64,000 nt of DNA. Source: Opitutales bacterium (GTDB lineage Bacteria > Verrucomicrobiota > Verrucomicrobiia > Opitutales > Coraliomargaritaceae). The DNA is taken from the NCBI GenBank assembly GCA_018607135.1, contig JABBCA010000061.1, positions 26,720 to 90,719 on the forward strand, in the 5' to 3' direction. Under the pieces are notes generated by a model. It saw only the letters and a list, made by a program, of their open reading frames with translations. It was not told the origin of the DNA and made no database searches. Each line of letters opens with the position of its first letter. Within the stretch, counting starts at the first letter, position 1. Below, in pieces: positions 57,024 through 64,000 of the stretch. The position numbers and the translations under genes were made by a program.

Positions 57024-57260
57024 ATGAGCCTAGATCAGTTTATCGAAGATTTTGAAGAAGCAGTTGAAGATGTCGAGGTTGGCACATTGTCGCCATCGAC
57101 GAATTATCGTCAGCTTGAGCAGTGGGATTCTCTATCCGTGCTTACAGTGATTGCGATGGTTGATGCCGACTATGATGTTCGTTTAAAAGCGGATGATCTG
57201 AAAGGCTGCGAATCGCTCGAGGCGCTCTTTGCGCATATCCAATCCAAGGCTAGCTCATGA
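57024..57260 (+). CDS. Acyl carrier protein
   Basis: 78 residues. The phosphopantetheine serine is S36 in QWDSLSVLTVI, fitting the family's DSL motif. It has more Asp and Glu and a different helix III than AcpP, so it is probably a dedicated carrier rather than the housekeeping one. Its TGA overlaps the start of the SDR gene by four bases (ATGA). The 100-base gap to the KASIII gene is AT-rich and has no terminator, so co-transcription is plausible. Confidence 0.9.
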   Translation: MSLDQFIEDFEEAVEDVEVGTLSPSTNYRQLEQWDSLSVLTVIAMVDADYDVRLKADDLKGCESLEALFAHIQSKASS

Positions 57261-57991
57261 GTTTACCAGAGGCATTGGCAGAGCGAGTCGTGCTGGTTGT
57301 CGGTGCCACGGGTAATATTGGCAGTGCTGTGGTGCGACATGCCGCTGAGCGTGGCGCGAAGCTGGTGCTCACTGGGCGCGATGCCGCGAAGCTCGATTCG
57401 TTTTGGGTGCGAGGCTTATTGAAGACGGTTCAGGCGGATGTATCTACCGAGGAAGGGCGACTGGCACTCTTAGAAGAGACGCCGCAACTGGATGGCGTTG
57501 TGTTTGCTGCAGGCGTGGCTCCATTGGCTCCGGTTCGTTACTTGAAAGAGGCAGCGATTCAAGCCTGTCAGCATTTGAACACGACAGTTCCCTTGCTGTT
57601 GATACGTGATCTACTCAAGGCCAAGAAGCTGAATCAAAGTGCCTCGATCGTTTGTATCTCCTCGGTTGCTGCGCGCAAGGGCACTGCTGGCTATGCCGCG
57701 TATGCGGGAAGTAAGGCCGCATTAGAGGCTTCGGTGCGATGCTTGGCAGTTGAACTGGCTCCGAAGGCAATTCGTGTAAATTGCGTCGCTCCAGGGATGG
57801 TGGAGAGTGAAATGGCTGAAGGTTTTGCCGAGAGTGCTTCTGACGAAGCGATGGAAGCGCATATACAGGCATACCCATTGGGAATTGGTCAAGCGGCCGA
57901 TGTGGCAGGCGCGGTATCCTACTTATTATCAGAAGATGCACGCTGGGTGACTGGCGTGATCTTGCCAGTAGACGGAGGTTTTTTATTATGA
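57257..57991 (+). CDS. SDR-family oxidoreductase (FabG-like)
   Basis: 244 residues, classical SDR: NAD(P) motif VVGATGNIGSAV, VFAAGVAPL (NAG-like), catalytic Ser135/136 in SIVCISSVAARKG, Tyr149 and Lys153 in YAAYAGSKAAL, and CVAPGMVESEM. In FabG-like enzymes this reduces 3-ketoacyl-ACP to 3-hydroxyacyl-ACP. Overlaps the ACP gene and then the acyltransferase gene by four bases (TTATGA), so the three are translationally coupled. Confidence 0.92.
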   Translation: MSLPEALAERVVLVVGATGNIGSAVVRHAAERGAKLVLTGRDAAKLDSFWVRGLLKTVQADVSTEEGRLALLEETPQLDGVVFAAGVAPLAPVRYLKEAAIQACQHLNTTVPLLLIRDLLKAKKLNQSASIVCISSVAARKGTAGYAAYAGSKAALEASVRCLAVELAPKAIRVNCVAPGMVESEMAEGFAESASDEAMEAHIQAYPLGIGQAADVAGAVSYLLSEDARWVTGVILPVDGGFLL

Positions 57992-58620
57992 AACGGTTGA
58001 TTATTGTTGGTGCAGGAGGGTTTGGTCGTGAGGTCTATGCGTGGGCAATGCATGATCCCGAATGTGGAGAGTCTTGGGAGATGCATGGCTTTTTAGACGA
58101 TAATTTACAGGCGCTCGAAGGCTTCGACTATCCTATCGGCGTGGTGGGAGCAATCGATACCTATGAGCCGCAGGAGGACGAGTTGTTTCTCTGTGCGATT
58201 GGTTCGCCGCAAGTTCGATTTGAGGTCTGTGAGAAGTTAATCGCTCGCGGCGCAAATTTTTATACGCTGGTGCATCCGTCGGCAGTGATTGGTGGAAATG
58301 TGACTTTAGGCGAGGGCACGATTGTTTGCCCGCAGGCCGTCTTGACGGTGGATATTTCAATCGGCGAATTTGTGATCATCAACTGCTTGAGCAGCGTGGG
58401 GCACGATGTCGTGATTGGCGATTATGTGAGCCTCAGTGGGCATTGCGATGTCACAGGGAATTCTCAAATTGGCGAAGGCACACTACTCGGTAGTGGTGCA
58501 CGTATCCTCCCCGGGAAGAAGGTCGGAGCGGATGCGCTTATCGGTGCGGGTGCAGTGGTCATTCGCTCGGTCGGAGACGGTCAGAAAGTCTTTGGTAATC
58601 CAGCGGTGCGCTTCGAGTAG
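57988..58620 (+). CDS. NeuD/PglD-type hexapeptide-repeat acyltransferase
   Basis: 210 residues. N-terminal Rossmann-like domain (IIVGAGGFGREVYAW) and then a left-handed beta-helix with hexapeptide repeats (VIGGNVTLGEGTIVCPQAVL, VVIGDYVSLSGHCDVTGNSQ, GSGARILPGKKVGADALIGA, each in part). This is the NeuD/PglD/PerB layout, whose members N-acylate nucleotide-linked 4-amino sugars. The usual donor is acetyl-CoA, but here the preceding gene set could supply an acyl-ACP. It closes the operon. Confidence 0.88.
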   Translation: MKRLIIVGAGGFGREVYAWAMHDPECGESWEMHGFLDDNLQALEGFDYPIGVVGAIDTYEPQEDELFLCAIGSPQVRFEVCEKLIARGANFYTLVHPSAVIGGNVTLGEGTIVCPQAVLTVDISIGEFVIINCLSSVGHDVVIGDYVSLSGHCDVTGNSQIGEGTLLGSGARILPGKKVGADALIGAGAVVIRSVGDGQKVFGNPAVRFE

Positions 58621-58726
58621 GTGTGCCTCTAAGTGCTGGAGCGGCAGCCTCCCGCCTGTCCGCTTTTGGTTGTAGCGGCATCGGTAACATTTTTGAAAGG
58701 CAGCCTGTGATTCGTCCATTTAATTG

Positions 58727-58768
58727 ATATTCAATGTTGAATGTTCGGCGTTGGACGTTCGATGTTCA
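58727..58768. repeat. Tandem heptanucleotide repeat
   Basis: Six consecutive imperfect seven-base units (ATATTCA, ATGTTGA, ATGTTCG, GCGTTGG, ACGTTCG, ATGTTCA) lie between the acyltransferase gene and the SNF2 gene, about 58 bases before the latter's start. The consensus is RYGTTSR. The unit length matches the seven-base units at the ends of the four-helix-bundle element, but the sequence differs. Confidence 0.7.
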
Positions 58769-58825
58769 GTTTGCTAAATCTCCTTGCGGGCTGGGATTTA
58801 AAAAAGTTACGATGGTGAGCTCTCC

Positions 58826-61333
58826 ATGTCTCATCGTTTATCCAGCCGTGTATATAACCCTGCCTCTCTAGAGGTGTGGTTTAGCAATGTGGGATTGGAT
58901 TGGGAGCGGTCGTTTTCCACAGAGGTGCTCCAGCGTGGTCGCGAAATCTATGTGAAGGGGCAAATCGCGGGTGTTGAACTCGCGAAGCAGGATGCGATTA
59001 TACACTGTAAGTTCGCGCGTAAAGATACCTGCTACGCGGTTGTGGATTGGACTGCGGACGGGCCTGTGGTTCGGTTTTCTGGAGAGGATCAAGAATTAGG
59101 CCAAGCGGTGGCGGTGGCGGGTCTGTATGAGATCGAGGAACTGATCGCCGACGAAATCACTCCAATTGCTTATGAGCCTAAAGAATCAACGCCAGAGGTC
59201 GTTGAAGCAGTTGAAGAAGAGGTCGTGGATGAGCGGCCTGCGCGACGCTTGACTCCGAGGCTTGAGGGCCTAGCAGCTGGTTTGCGTTTGACGGCATACT
59301 GGACGGCGAGTGATTTTTCCAAAGAGGAAGCCTTTCGCAGTGATGAGCAACCGCTGATTAGCTCTGAGCGTGAAGCTTTGGTGCGATTAACTGGACGCGC
59401 GAAAGAAGCGGGCTTTAAGTTTCGTCGTGAGCGCAATGACTTTGTGATCCTAGACCCCGAACGGATCGCTCCATTTTTCTCGCACACTCGTAAACGGTGG
59501 GAGGAGGTATTCGATTATATCGACCTTGACTATGAGGCTCAAGTGATGGCTGAGGGAGTGCGTTCCGTTAAAATTATTGGACGTGTCGAATCTGCTGAGG
59601 ATGAAACGATGCGGGTGGATTGGCGTTTCAAATTGGGTAAGCGTTGGCTCGATCCTGAAGATGCGGAGCGTATCGCTAAGGCAGGGCGCGGGACTCACGT
59701 GGTTCGTGGCTTGGGCCTCGTGCGCATCGAAGCGGAGCAATCGGCGGCACTTGCTGAATGGCGTGTGGCGGCATCGAATCAATCGGAAGCCGCTCAAGTT
59801 TGGCCGCGCTATATGGTGTTTTCGCTGTTTGCAGAGCGTGGTGCAGAGCTGGATCTGGAGGAGGAGCTTCGTGCGTGGCGTAAGGCGACCGTTGAAGTGG
59901 TGCAGGCGAGTGTAGTTGAGTTGCCTAAGTTCTTACGTCCATATCAAGCGCAAGGGGTGCGTTGGATGGCGAATTTGCGAAAGCAGGGCTGTCATGGGCT
60001 GCTGGCAGATGAGATGGGCCTAGGTAAAACACTGCAGGTGCTGACTCTGTTGCAGAAGTATCCATACGAGGAAAAGCATAGTTTGATCGTGTGCCCTGCG
60101 AGTGTTGTTCCTGTATGGCAAAGCGAGGCGAGTCGATGGTATCCAGAATTGAATACGGAGGTGCTACGAAGTGGTGTAGATTTTGAATCGTATCAGCCTG
60201 TTCAACCGACGCTGTGGGTGGCGAGTTATACACAACTTCGCCGGCATAAGCATTTGCTCGATCAAATGGACTTTGGCTATGCGGTCTTAGATGAGGCGCA
60301 GCAGATTAAAAATCCCGACGCTAAAGTGACGCAGGCGTGTTGCGCGATTCGTGCGGAGTGTCGACTCGCATTGACGGGCACACCGATTGAAAATCGTATG
60401 CTGGACCTGTGGACCTTGTTTCGTTTCTTGATGCCTGGTTTGCTGGGCACGCGTCGCCGTTTTGAAGATGCGGTGGAATCGGAACATCTGAAGGTTCGCC
60501 AGGCATTTGAAAAACGGCTTCGACAGCAAATGGAGCCATTTATTTTACGGCGTCAGAAGGACAAGGTGGGTAACGATTTACCACCCAAAGTAGAGATGGA
60601 TTTGGTGTGCCCGATCACGGATGTGCAGAAGCAAGTCTATGAGCAGTTATTGAATCGCGGTAAGGAGGAACTTGGCGACGACTTGCAGGCTGCGATGCAG
60701 GCGCAATCGATGAATTTCTTTACCTTGCTCACTCGCTTACGTCAGGCCTGTTGCGACCCAGGCTTGATTCCAGACGTCGATGCCGACTTATCGCAAAGTG
60801 GTAAGGTGCAGGCATTGATCAGTCGCCTGTCTGAAGCCTTTGACGGGGACCGCTCACGGAAGATTGTAATCTTTAGTCAGTTTTTACAGCTCTTGAAGCG
60901 CTTGAAGCCACTGATCAAAAAAGAGTTTCCAGAGATCGCATTGATGGAGCTCAGTGGTGAGACGCGCAATCGTCAGAAGCCAGTTGAAAGCTTTCAAAAG
61001 GAAAAGGGCCCCGCAGTGATCTTGGTCAGTCTTCGTGCTGGGGGCACGGGTATTACGCTGCATGCAGCGGATTATGTGTTTCTTCTCGATCCGTGGTGGA
61101 ACCCTGCCGTCGAAAATCAAGCGGTTGATCGTGTGCACCGCATCGGCCAAGATCGCCGCGTCTTTGTCTATCGAATGATTACGCAAGGCACCATTGAGGA
61201 GCGGATCCAGCACCTCAAGAAAGAGAAACGCGAACTCTTTGAAAATACCCTCGGCCACTTAGGCAGCGCGAAGGATTTGGCCGACCATTTCGGTGATTTG
61301 GAAGACCTCGCGAAGTTATTACCCTCGGAGTAA
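58826..61333 (+). CDS. SNF2-family DEAD/DEAH-box helicase
   Basis: 835 residues. N-terminal 300 residues include a cysteine-poor, SWIM-like segment (SFSTEVLQRGREIYVKGQIA, then HCKFARKDTCYAVV) and a linker with SNF2_N-associated helices. The ATPase: FLRPYQAQGVRWMANL, Walker A ADEMGLGKTLQVL, DEAQ motif VLDEAQQIKNP, LTGTPIENRMLDLWTL, then helicase C with QFLQLLKRLKPLIKKEF, GGTGITLHAADYVF and VDRVHRIGQDRRV. DNA-dependent ATPase of the HepA/RapA-like or YqhH group; in bacteria its role in transcription or repair is poorly known. Stands alone after the heptad repeat. Confidence 0.92.
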   Translation: MSHRLSSRVYNPASLEVWFSNVGLDWERSFSTEVLQRGREIYVKGQIAGVELAKQDAIIHCKFARKDTCYAVVDWTADGPVVRFSGEDQELGQAVAVAGLYEIEELIADEITPIAYEPKESTPEVVEAVEEEVVDERPARRLTPRLEGLAAGLRLTAYWTASDFSKEEAFRSDEQPLISSEREALVRLTGRAKEAGFKFRRERNDFVILDPERIAPFFSHTRKRWEEVFDYIDLDYEAQVMAEGVRSVKIIGRVESAEDETMRVDWRFKLGKRWLDPEDAERIAKAGRGTHVVRGLGLVRIEAEQSAALAEWRVAASNQSEAAQVWPRYMVFSLFAERGAELDLEEELRAWRKATVEVVQASVVELPKFLRPYQAQGVRWMANLRKQGCHGLLADEMGLGKTLQVLTLLQKYPYEEKHSLIVCPASVVPVWQSEASRWYPELNTEVLRSGVDFESYQPVQPTLWVASYTQLRRHKHLLDQMDFGYAVLDEAQQIKNPDAKVTQACCAIRAECRLALTGTPIENRMLDLWTLFRFLMPGLLGTRRRFEDAVESEHLKVRQAFEKRLRQQMEPFILRRQKDKVGNDLPPKVEMDLVCPITDVQKQVYEQLLNRGKEELGDDLQAAMQAQSMNFFTLLTRLRQACCDPGLIPDVDADLSQSGKVQALISRLSEAFDGDRSRKIVIFSQFLQLLKRLKPLIKKEFPEIALMELSGETRNRQKPVESFQKEKGPAVILVSLRAGGTGITLHAADYVFLLDPWWNPAVENQAVDRVHRIGQDRRVFVYRMITQGTIEERIQHLKKEKRELFENTLGHLGSAKDLADHFGDLEDLAKLLPSE

Positions 61334-61394
61334 CGTCGAGCGAACGAGCTGATGCAACGTGGAGGAGGGATCCATGGCGCGTTAGCGACATTGA

Positions 61395-61760
61395 TCACCT
61401 CGACTTGCTGGTGGATCTTAGTTTTCTGGAGATGGAGTCCAATCGCTTATCCAAAGTCCACAATGGTGCAGAGCTGATGATCGAAGATGCCAAGACGTGG
61501 GCGTCAATATAGCCGATACCTTTCCCATACAGCTTATTTTCTTCGATCAAGAATGTGACCTCCTCGTTGCTTGCTTGTGTGCATTGAGGCAGATTCTCGA
61601 TTAAGTTTAAGAAGCGTTTCCTCTTGGGGATATTTCCTAAACGCAATTCACCAATCACGAATGGATGCGCAATGACTTTTCCTTCATATAATAGGTCACT
61701 TAAAAGTGGATCTCCTTCTCGCAAAAAGTTTATCCAGACTGAAGTATCGACCAATATCAT
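61395..61760 (-). CDS. vapC: VapC-type PIN-domain ribonuclease toxin
   Basis: 121 residues. PIN fold with the acidic quartet: D5 (MILVDTSVWINFL), E38 (FVIGELRLG), D86 (GYIDAHVLAS) and D104 (WTLDKRLDSI). VapC toxins cleave tRNA or rRNA when freed from VapB. The start (ATG at 61760) overlaps the VapB TAA by one base, the normal coupled arrangement. The pair lies at the left edge of an accessory tract of small genes. Confidence 0.92.
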   Translation of the reverse strand: MILVDTSVWINFLREGDPLLSDLLYEGKVIAHPFVIGELRLGNIPKRKRFLNLIENLPQCTQASNEEVTFLIEENKLYGKGIGYIDAHVLASSIISSAPLWTLDKRLDSISRKLRSTSKSR

Positions 61761-61942
61761 TATCGACGGGGGATGTCTTGAACGTTTGGGGCAGATCCAC
61801 CAAGAGCAGCTAAGCGCTTTGAACTTTCCTTCTCAATTAGGGTTTTCAACCCTTCGTGTAGTAGTTGAGTCTTCTCTTTGATTCCAGTCAGCTTCACAGC
61901 TTTTTCGAAGATTTTGTCGTCTAGATTTAATGTAGTTCTCAT
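61760..61942 (-). CDS. vapB: VapB-type antitoxin (DUF2191-like)
   Basis: 60 residues starting MRTTLNLDDKIFEKAVKLTG, the ribbon-helix-helix start of the VapB/DUF2191 group, then a C-terminal tail ESSKRLAALGGSAPNVQDIP for wrapping the toxin. I chose ATG 61942 (canonical MRTTLN); an in-frame ATG 36 bases upstream would include the operator. It binds its own promoter region, probably the palindrome at 61940-61959. Confidence 0.9.
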   Translation of the reverse strand: MRTTLNLDDKIFEKAVKLTGIKEKTQLLHEGLKTLIEKESSKRLAALGGSAPNVQDIPRR

Positions 61943-61978
61943 GCATACAGATATGCATGATTTGTATGTATTTGTCAA
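61940..61978 (-). promoter_or_regulatory. vapBC promoter with palindromic operator over the start codon
   Basis: On the minus strand TTGACA (61978-61973) is followed after 16-18 bases by a weak -10 (ATATCT region, about 61950-61955). A perfect inverted repeat, CATGCATA-CAGA-TATGCATG at 61940-61959 on the plus strand, spans this -10 and the vapB ATG. It is the likely VapBC binding site. The transcript would be almost leaderless. Confidence 0.6.
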
Positions 61979-62356
61979 TTTTTCTCACCAACAACGTAAA
62001 GCGTGATCACCCAGCCTGCGAGGTGAGACTTTCTGAAATCTCCTCAGATAGCCGAGCGCGTAAAATGGGTTAATCACCGCGTCTGGATATACTCTCAGTC
62101 CCGCCTGAGATGACAGAATAGCCAAGTGCTCCACGCTTCATTTTTTTTGATTTAATCTTGAATGGCTCTTGAACCAGCAAAGCTGGGAACCGCTTATGAC
62201 CGCTAATCACACGCTTATTTTTAAGATCTAATTTTCTTAATACGTCGTGCTAGATAAGCGTTCCATAAGTGGTGATAAGCGGTTAAGAAATCCGGGTTTT
62301 TTCTTCTGTATATCGATGAGTGCGAGCATCGATGAGCGCCAGCGAAATCTATTGTC
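61979..62356. other. Non-coding gap in the accessory tract
   Basis: Between vapB and the next small gene. Contains imperfect inverted text around 62000-62080 (GTGATCACCCA with ACCCATTTTA-side counterparts) and the first copy of the 47-bp repeat at its right edge (62318-62364). No gene was recognised. Confidence 0.5.
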
Positions 62357-62364
62357 TCACTCCG
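62318..62364. repeat. 47-bp cassette repeat, copy 1
   Basis: Core GATGAGCGCCAGCGAAATCT and ATTGTCTCACTCCG with a GAG..GAGCAT lead. It includes the stop codon of the small gene 62357-62761 (TGA on the minus strand, 62359-62357). Read on the minus strand it forms an imperfect stem (GAGTG with CACTC, ATAGAT with ATCGAT). No GTT-R-R-R-Y core follows. Confidence 0.65.
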
Positions 62365-62761
62365 ACTGGATCTCGCCTTCCTTTAGGATGAGGATTGGTC
62401 CATATATCGATTTAGCTGGATTCTCTGGCGTGTGAGGCTGCAACCAGTATCTATTCTGCTGAGGCAGGACATAGACTGAGAAGTGTCTTGCTTCAGGTGT
62501 ATCGGAGTCCGCAGAGCCTATGGTGAAAAACTTAATTCGAATATCCTGTTTCTTTAAATTATTTAGATATTGAAGCCATTCGGACTGCTGAATCACCGGA
62601 AGACCTTCTGTAGTGACTGTATAGGCGCTAGTCATTTTTTTCTTCAAAGATTTTGCGAGGCCAGGTGCTTCCACTCTTACTTCGATTTCTTGTAGTCCAA
62701 ATTGAGCATGGCAGAGTGATGCAACTAGAAGACTAAGAAATACGAGTGTTGTCTGTTTCAT
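62357..62761 (-). CDS. Small secreted protein of unknown function
   Basis: 134 residues with signal peptide MKQTTLVFLSLLVASLCHA and a mature domain of about 115 residues (GLQEIEVRVEAPGLAKSLKK, FTIGSADSDTPEARHFSVYV). I do not recognise the family; DNA-level context is an accessory tract of cassette-like genes. Its 3' end lies in the 47-bp repeat copy 1. It follows the lipoprotein gene by 18 bases on the same strand, so the two form a pair. Confidence 0.65.
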   Translation of the reverse strand: MKQTTLVFLSLLVASLCHAQFGLQEIEVRVEAPGLAKSLKKKMTSAYTVTTEGLPVIQQSEWLQYLNNLKKQDIRIKFFTIGSADSDTPEARHFSVYVLPQQNRYWLQPHTPENPAKSIYGPILILKEGEIQSE

Positions 62762-62779
62762 TTTTCCTGAGCGTCGAGA

Positions 62780-63280
62780 TCAGCGGATGCGAGCCGACTG
62801 ATTTAGATTAAAACTGGCGGCGTTACTCGCATTCGCTGTATCGACTGGTTGGGCTCCTGTTCTGTATTCACGGATCGAATCTTTAATTAGACTGAATTCT
62901 ACTATTGGCATCATGACGGCAGTTGAGATTCTTCTTGGATCTATTCCAGCATCGACGGCTGATTGTATGCTCTTTTTGCTTTCTATTTGTGTTTTCAGTT
63001 GATCGAGGAACTCATCTGGCACTGATGCGGTAAATAGCCCTGATACTGGGTATTCATTTCTTACTTCCTCCCGGCTGGTGCTATCGATATTTGAGATAAA
63101 GCCCGTTCCTCTTATTTCGATTGGTTCATGAACTCGGAAATGGATTTGCACCTTCTGGTTAAAGGATTGTTCCGCAGAGGTAATACGCTGCACCGAAACG
63201 AGAAGAGTTACCTTCTGTTCTTCACTCCACAAGCAGGAGGTGAGTAAAAGTGCGCAAACGATAATGATGAATCTATTCAT
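62780..63280 (-). CDS. Putative lipoprotein of unknown function
   Basis: 166 residues from ATG 63280 (MNRFIIIVCALLLTSCLWS): the lipobox LTSC marks lipidation at the Cys. Mature part has no recognised domain (KVTLLVSVQRITSAEQSFNQ, EYPVSGLFTASVPDEF). The ATG comes 8 bases after GTTGGGC (minus strand), the motif that ends repeat copy 2, the arrangement that cassette genes in integrons have. Forms a pair with the next gene. Confidence 0.65.
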   Translation of the reverse strand: MNRFIIIVCALLLTSCLWSEEQKVTLLVSVQRITSAEQSFNQKVQIHFRVHEPIEIRGTGFISNIDSTSREEVRNEYPVSGLFTASVPDEFLDQLKTQIESKKSIQSAVDAGIDPRRISTAVMMPIVEFSLIKDSIREYRTGAQPVDTANASNAASFNLNQSARIR

Positions 63281-63288
63281 TTTTATGT

Positions 63289-63345
63289 GCCCAACGTCGA
63301 GCATGAGCATAGATGAGCGCCAGCGAAATCTATTGTCTCACTCCG
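63289..63345. repeat. 47-bp cassette repeat, copy 2, with GTTGGGC core
   Basis: The 47-bp unit is 63299-63345. Just outside it, on the minus strand, comes GTTGGGC (63295-63289), which fits the GTTRRRY integron core. The unit folds on the minus strand with TGAG/CTCA and ATAGAT/ATCTAT arms. It lies 19 bases after the DUF2442 stop and 9 before the lipoprotein start, i.e. exactly between two gene pairs. Confidence 0.65.
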
Positions 63346-63363
63346 CCTTGATCGACCTTCGGT

Positions 63364-63648
63364 CTACGAGGCCTTGGATATGAGAGGGAAGCGCTCTGGC
63401 TCATCGAGTGAAGTCAGCTCTAAGTCGACATCCAACTCATTCCAAAAAAGGTGGTGTCCATGTAAAAGTGTCACATTGAAGATTTGATCCACCTTGGCTT
63501 CCTTGAACCATGGGTAGTTCTCAAAGTCCAAGAAGTATTCACGCTCCTGAATGAGTATCCAAAAACCGTGACTTGAGATGCCCTGAACTTGAACAATCTC
63601 AGGTGCTTCCAAAGTGCTTATTCCATTCTCTTCTGATTTCATTTTCAT
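63364..63648 (-). CDS. DUF2442 domain protein
   Basis: 94 residues, DUF2442: VQGISSHGFWILIQEREYFL, DFENYPWFKEAKVDQIFNV and ELTSLDEPERFPLI, typical order. It starts inside the upstream DUF4160 gene (50-base overlap). The pair is widespread beside mobile regions and is generally suspected to be a toxin-antitoxin-like module, with function unproven. Confidence 0.87.
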   Translation of the reverse strand: MKMKSEENGISTLEAPEIVQVQGISSHGFWILIQEREYFLDFENYPWFKEAKVDQIFNVTLLHGHHLFWNELDVDLELTSLDEPERFPLISKAS

Positions 63649-63841
63649 GCTCCTTTACTTGGGTTTCGACTTCTTTGAGCTCCCTCGAATTAAGGCCTTT
63701 GCTAACGGCTAGTTCAATTTTTGGCTCAATCCAGAATTTAGCTTCTCCAGACGGAGAATAGATGTGTATGTGCATCCTGCTCTCTTCACGAGAGAAGAAG
63801 AAAAAACGGTAATTTCTGTGATAGAAGACAGTGGGACTCAT
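63599..63841 (-). CDS. DUF4160 domain protein
   Basis: 80 residues: MSPTVFYHRNYRFFFFSREE, MHIHIYSPSGEAKFWIEP and KELVETQV-like tail KHENEIRREWNKHFG. The HIHIYSPSGEAKFW signature marks DUF4160. It precedes and overlaps the DUF2442 gene in another frame, the usual pairing. Presumed partner of that protein. Confidence 0.88.
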   Translation of the reverse strand: MSPTVFYHRNYRFFFFSREESRMHIHIYSPSGEAKFWIEPKIELAVSKGLNSRELKEVETQVKEHENEIRREWNKHFGST

Positions 63842-63900
63842 CTGTGTTCACGCTAGTCAGATATGCCCGAGGTGCAATTTCTATTTTTCTGTCGATCGAT

Positions 63901-63947
63901 GAGCGTGAGCATAGATGAGCGCCAGCGAAATCGATTGTCTCACCGCG
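63901..63947. repeat. 47-bp cassette repeat, copy 3
   Basis: Third copy with GATGAGCGCCAGCGAAATC then GATTGTCTCACCGCG. It lies 60 bases right of the DUF4160 start, towards the next cassette outside the window. No GTTRRRY core directly follows, but GTCGGGC is present a little further on the minus strand. Confidence 0.65.
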
Positions 63948-64000
63948 ACTGGTGTGTGCCCGACATGGGCGTATTGTAATAGGGTTAAAGTCCCTTGTTT

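Noticed and set aside
62318..63947. CRISPR-like interpretation of the three repeats
   Set aside because: Intervals are about 934 and 555 bases and filled with genes, not short spacers, and no cas gene is present.

Overview
The window reads like a chromosomal segment of a Gram-negative bacterium of the Verrucomicrobiota, most likely class Opitutia (Coraliomargarita/Lentimonas/Puniceicoccus-like). This is inference from gene content and style: a run of five prepilin-type proteins resembling the Verru_Chthon pseudopilin cassettes, an Asp23/AmaP-like pair behind accBC, DUF4212 plus sodium:solute symporter, many AT-rich start regions without a clear Shine-Dalgarno, and many small palindromic intergenic repeats. 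Base composition is moderate and fairly even. I saw no rRNA, tRNA or CRISPR.

Layout. 1-6.0 kb: a truncated SpoU/TrmH methyltransferase, an RlmD-type methyltransferase, then a str-type operon rpsL-rpsG-fusA-rpsJ that lacks tuf and ends in a clear terminator. 6-15 kb: DUF21 membrane protein, SRAP protein, a delta-prime-like clamp-loader protein, RecO-like plus DUF3817, RlmJ, an Old Yellow Enzyme, a secreted protein and a Tat-exported aldo/keto reductase. 15-19.6 kb: the nickel-pincer cofactor genes larB-larC divergent from larE, an EamA transporter, a tiny HupE-like membrane protein and pyrE. 19.8-29.9 kb: HAD phosphatase, P1B-4 metal ATPase, a two-subunit sodium symporter, two DEAD-box helicases with glycine-rich tails, and TrhO. 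30.1-33.7 kb: five pseudopilins behind a duplicated promoter-like motif. 34-44.5 kb: enolase, YfgM-like protein, PurU, a CheY-like receiver, CarB and a three-gene surface/secreted operon (TPR-PEGA-like anchor, a Ser/Gly-rich protein, a small secreted protein). 44.6-51.1 kb: gltD and gltB, separated by a small inverted-repeat-bounded element carrying a frameshifted 23S-intervening-sequence-type four-helix-bundle gene. 51.7-55.6 kb: glutaredoxin, lipoprotein, AmaP-like, Asp23, AccC, AccB. 55.8-58.6 kb, divergent from accBC: a compact KASIII-ACP-SDR-acyltransferase operon that looks able to make and transfer a short hydroxyacyl group. 58.8-61.3 kb: an SNF2 helicase. 61.4-64 kb: an accessory tract with vapBC, a DUF2442/DUF4160 pair, small secreted proteins and three copies of a 47-bp repeat, resembling a cassette array.

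The most unusual material is (i) the four-helix-bundle element with heptad terminal repeats between gltB and gltD, (ii) the cassette-like tract at the right end, and (iii) several families of short palindromic elements, one of which keeps its two hairpins through compensating base changes.
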